Assembly (NCBI GenBank): GCA_911728435.2
Contig: OU452213.1
Coordinates: forward strand, 1,467,834-1,531,833
Source: Apoderus coryli
Taxonomy: Eukaryota; Arthropoda; Insecta; Coleoptera; Attelabidae
Length of the DNA stretch: 64,000 nucleotides
Direction: 5' to 3'
The position numbers were made by a program, and so were the translations under genes. Below the pieces are notes generated by a model. The model had not been told where the DNA came from and did no database searches. It was given only the letters and a program-made list of their open reading frames with translations. Positions 62,201 through 64,000 of this stretch are shown in pieces. Position 1 is the first letter of the stretch, and each line of letters starts with the position of its first letter.

Positions 62201-63964
62201 GACTGAGCGTGCCCAAAGAATAATCTCGTCGCGATCTATGTGCTAACGTAAAGTCTTCGTAGCCGATCTGCACATATTGTTACCTTGTCAACTTTCTTTC
62301 ATTAATAGAGATGCAAGAAATGTATCGAAATTCGATCTCAAGGTTGAACTATTGCCTCAAGGATTGCAACTCCTTAACTATGAAATATATTGTTTTGTAG
62401 GTGCGCTATTTGCATTTGAGATGCTGTTCCAAATGTTGGGCAAACTATTTGAGCCCTATATCGTTCATGTGTTGCCCTATTTGTTATTGTGTTTTGGAGA
62501 CACTAGTCAGTATGTAAGAACAGCGGCTGACGATACTGCCAAAGTGGTTATGAGTAAATTATCAGGTAAACTTCTTCTTTCAGTCTGTAACCAAAGTAAG
62601 TGTCTGATAATGCCTTTCCTAATTAGGTCATGGAGTAAAACTGGTCCTACCATCGTTGTTAAATGCGTTAGAAGAAGATTCGTGGCGTACTAAGACTGGT
62701 TCGGTGGAATTGCTCGGAGCAATGGCGTATTGTGCCCCTAAACAACTATCCTCATGCCTACCCAGCATTGTACCAAAACTAATTGAGGTACTTAGCGATT
62801 CCCATCTGCGCGTACAAGAAGCTGGATGCGATGCATTGAAGGTTATCGGCTCCGTCATACGAAATCCTGAGATCCAAGGTATTTTTACATATAAAAATGA
62901 TAACTTGAAACTAATATCTACATTTATTTTGCAGCAATTGTCCCTGTCCTTCTTAAAGCCCTTCAAGATCCTTCCGCGCAGACTTCAGCATGTCTCCAAA
63001 CACTATTAGACACGCAATTTGTGCATTTTATTGATGCACCGTCTTTGGCTTTAATAATGCCAGTTGTGCAACGAGCTTTTCAAGATCGATCGACAGAAAC
63101 GCGCAAAATGGCAGCCCAAATCATCGGAAACATGTATTCGTTGACGGATCAGAAAGACCTAATGCCGTATCTACCAACAATTATACCGGGATTGAAGACA
63201 TCATTGCTGGACCCAGTGCCTGAAGTGCGTAGTGTTAGTGCTAGGGCTTTGGGGGCTATGGTTAGAGGTATGGGTGAGAACAGCTTCGAAGACCTCATCC
63301 CATGGCTGATGCAGACATTAACATCCGAAACGAGTTCAGTGGATCGTTCGGGAGCAGCGCAAGGTCTATCCGAGGTCGTTGGTGGGCTTGGCGTGGAAAA
63401 GCTACACAAACTAATGCCGGAAATTATCAGTACCGCTGAGCGAACTGATATAGCACCGCATGTCAAAGATGGTTATATTATGATGTTTATTTATATGCCA
63501 GTGGTGTTCACCAATGAATTTACCCCGTACATTGGTCAGATCATCAATCCAATATTGAAAGCGTTAGCTGATGAGAACGAGTATGTTCGAGATACTGCAT
63601 TGAAGGCAGGTCAAAGGATTGTTACACTATATGCGGATACAGCTATATTGCTGTTGTTGCCTGAGCTGGAGAAAGGTTTGTTCGATGAGAATTGGAGGAT
63701 TCGATACAGGTTTGTGCAAAATATTTTGATTTTGAAGTGTTTCTACTTACTGTTTGCACCTATTTCAGCTCGGTACAACTATTGGGTGATTTGTTGTATC
63801 GTATTTCCGGAGTGACAGGTAAAATGACTACAGAGACTGTCAGTGAAGATGACAATTTTGGTACAGAACAATCACATGCTGCCATCATCAAATCATTGGG
63901 AGCAGAACGCAGAAACAGAGTCCTTGCAGGACTATATATGGGCCGATCAGATGTGGCATTAATG
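53236..63964 (+). CDS. GCN1: GCN1, eIF2-alpha kinase activator (N-terminal 1,893 codons, continues past window)
   Basis: Exons: 53236-53250, 53332-53434, 53495-53690, 53747-53933, 53995-54150, 54203-54455, 54511-54689, 54749-54946, 54996-55320, 55389-55721, 56226-56419, 56483-56872, 56931-57531, 59883-60162, 60220-60424, 60474-60707, 60760-61201, 62401-62565, 62627-62878, 62935-63709, 63769-63964. Phase is continuous for 5,679 nt. GCN1 is a ribosome-bound HEAT-repeat protein of about 2,670 residues that activates GCN2 on stalled or collided ribosomes. From about residue 1,284 the eEF3-like HEAT region is clear ([27 protein letters not shown]-like [18 protein letters not shown]). A Lys/Glu-rich segment lies at about 780-830. 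The C-terminal GCN2-binding part is outside. Exon 9 ends at an unusual GTCTGT donor. Confidence 0.95.
55811..56081. repeat. inverted repeat in GCN1 intron 10 (~120-bp arms)
   Basis: The arm 55811-55932 is the near-complete reverse complement of 55960-56081, with a ~27-nt loop. The shared core includes ACAACAAGATGTATGTGG and its complement. A third, partial copy in the orientation of the right arm lies at 56128-56199. The intron RNA would fold into a long hairpin. It is probably a dispersed repeat inserted more than once. Confidence 0.75.
57600..59830. repeat. GCN1 intron 13 satellite, 13 copies of a ~171-bp unit
   Basis: The landmark CTATCTATAGTGA occurs 13 times between about 57736 and 59740, mostly 171 bp apart (one unit is shortened to about 132 bp near 58595-58727). 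Each unit has GGGCTTTTAGTATGTTGTTG, CCCACATAGCTGGGTCGGTG and TTGCCTGCTAGCGAA. Because 171 is a multiple of three, one forward frame stays open over two or more units, producing repetitive open frames that are not genes. The sequence is unrelated to the 171-bp array at 19085-22205. Confidence 0.9.
61235..61810. repeat. GCN1 intron 17 tandem repeat, ~3.8 copies of a ~150-bp unit
   Basis: CAGTGGCTCGGCTGCCC occurs at about 61248, 61397, 61549 and 61700. Copies 2 and 3 are nearly identical, and the last is diverged and truncated. No coding function. Confidence 0.85.
61975..62390 (+). mobile_element. non-LTR retrotransposon remnant in GCN1 intron 17
   Basis: The open frame 61983-62246 encodes [17 protein letters not shown] (a decayed GVPQGS-LGPLLF palm motif) followed directly by [18 protein letters not shown], the later RT region. 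The catalytic YADD part has therefore been deleted. Sequence to about 62390 keeps weak similarity to the RT C-terminus. It is dead and spliced out with the intron. Confidence 0.65.
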
Positions 63965-64000
63965 GTATGTCATTATTTAAATAATTTGTATTGATTGGCT

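Overview
The window looks like nuclear DNA of an insect. It is AT-rich, has short GT-AG introns, non-LTR retrotransposon fragments and intronic satellites, and carries conserved animal genes whose predicted lengths match insect or vertebrate family members (CIAO1 is exactly 335 codons). A beetle or related group is possible, but the order cannot be fixed from sequence alone. All gene models below were assembled by hand from exon frames, splice sites and phase continuity.

Layout. 1-7349: graveyard of 5'-truncated jockey-like non-LTR retrotransposons, including two copies lying tail to tail. 7955-28024 (+): a coiled-coil gene of the MTUS1/MTUS2 type with two alternative first exons. Its introns hold non-LTR remnants, foldback elements, two broken antisense THAP-domain genes and an 18-copy, ~171-bp satellite. 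30063-30135 (-): tRNA-Phe(GAA). 32112-35375 (+): peroxisomal acyl-CoA oxidase of the ACOX3 type, complete, 699 aa, ending in the SKL targeting signal. 36981-49232 (-): a complete FBXO21-type F-box gene (606 aa). 49824-50994 (+): CIAO1, complete. 51138-52517 (-): KCTD9, complete (381 aa). 53236 to the window edge (+): the first ~1,893 codons of GCN1, with a 13-copy ~171-bp satellite, a ~150-bp tandem repeat and an inverted repeat in its introns.

The most unusual structure is the last intron of the FBXO21-type gene. It has been inflated to 9.8 kb by head-to-tail amplification of a 574-bp unit made of the last 109 nt of the penultimate exon, its splice donor and ~465 bp of intron. Sixteen consecutive units are exactly 574 bp long, and a five-unit (2,870-bp) block is itself duplicated. 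Each copy keeps an intact donor and an open coding frame. A candidate AG acceptor would turn each copy into a 102-nt phase 1-1 cassette exon encoding 34 residues of the YccV/HspQ-like domain. Whether any copy is spliced into mRNA cannot be seen from DNA.

The genes are mostly housekeeping: lipid beta-oxidation (ACOX3), protein turnover (FBXO21 and probably KCTD9), cytosolic Fe-S assembly (CIAO1), the integrated stress response (GCN1) and microtubule association (MTUS-like). Nothing suggests that they form one pathway. CIAO1/FBXO21 and KCTD9/GCN1 are head-to-head pairs, and ACOX3/FBXO21 and CIAO1/KCTD9 are tail-to-tail pairs.
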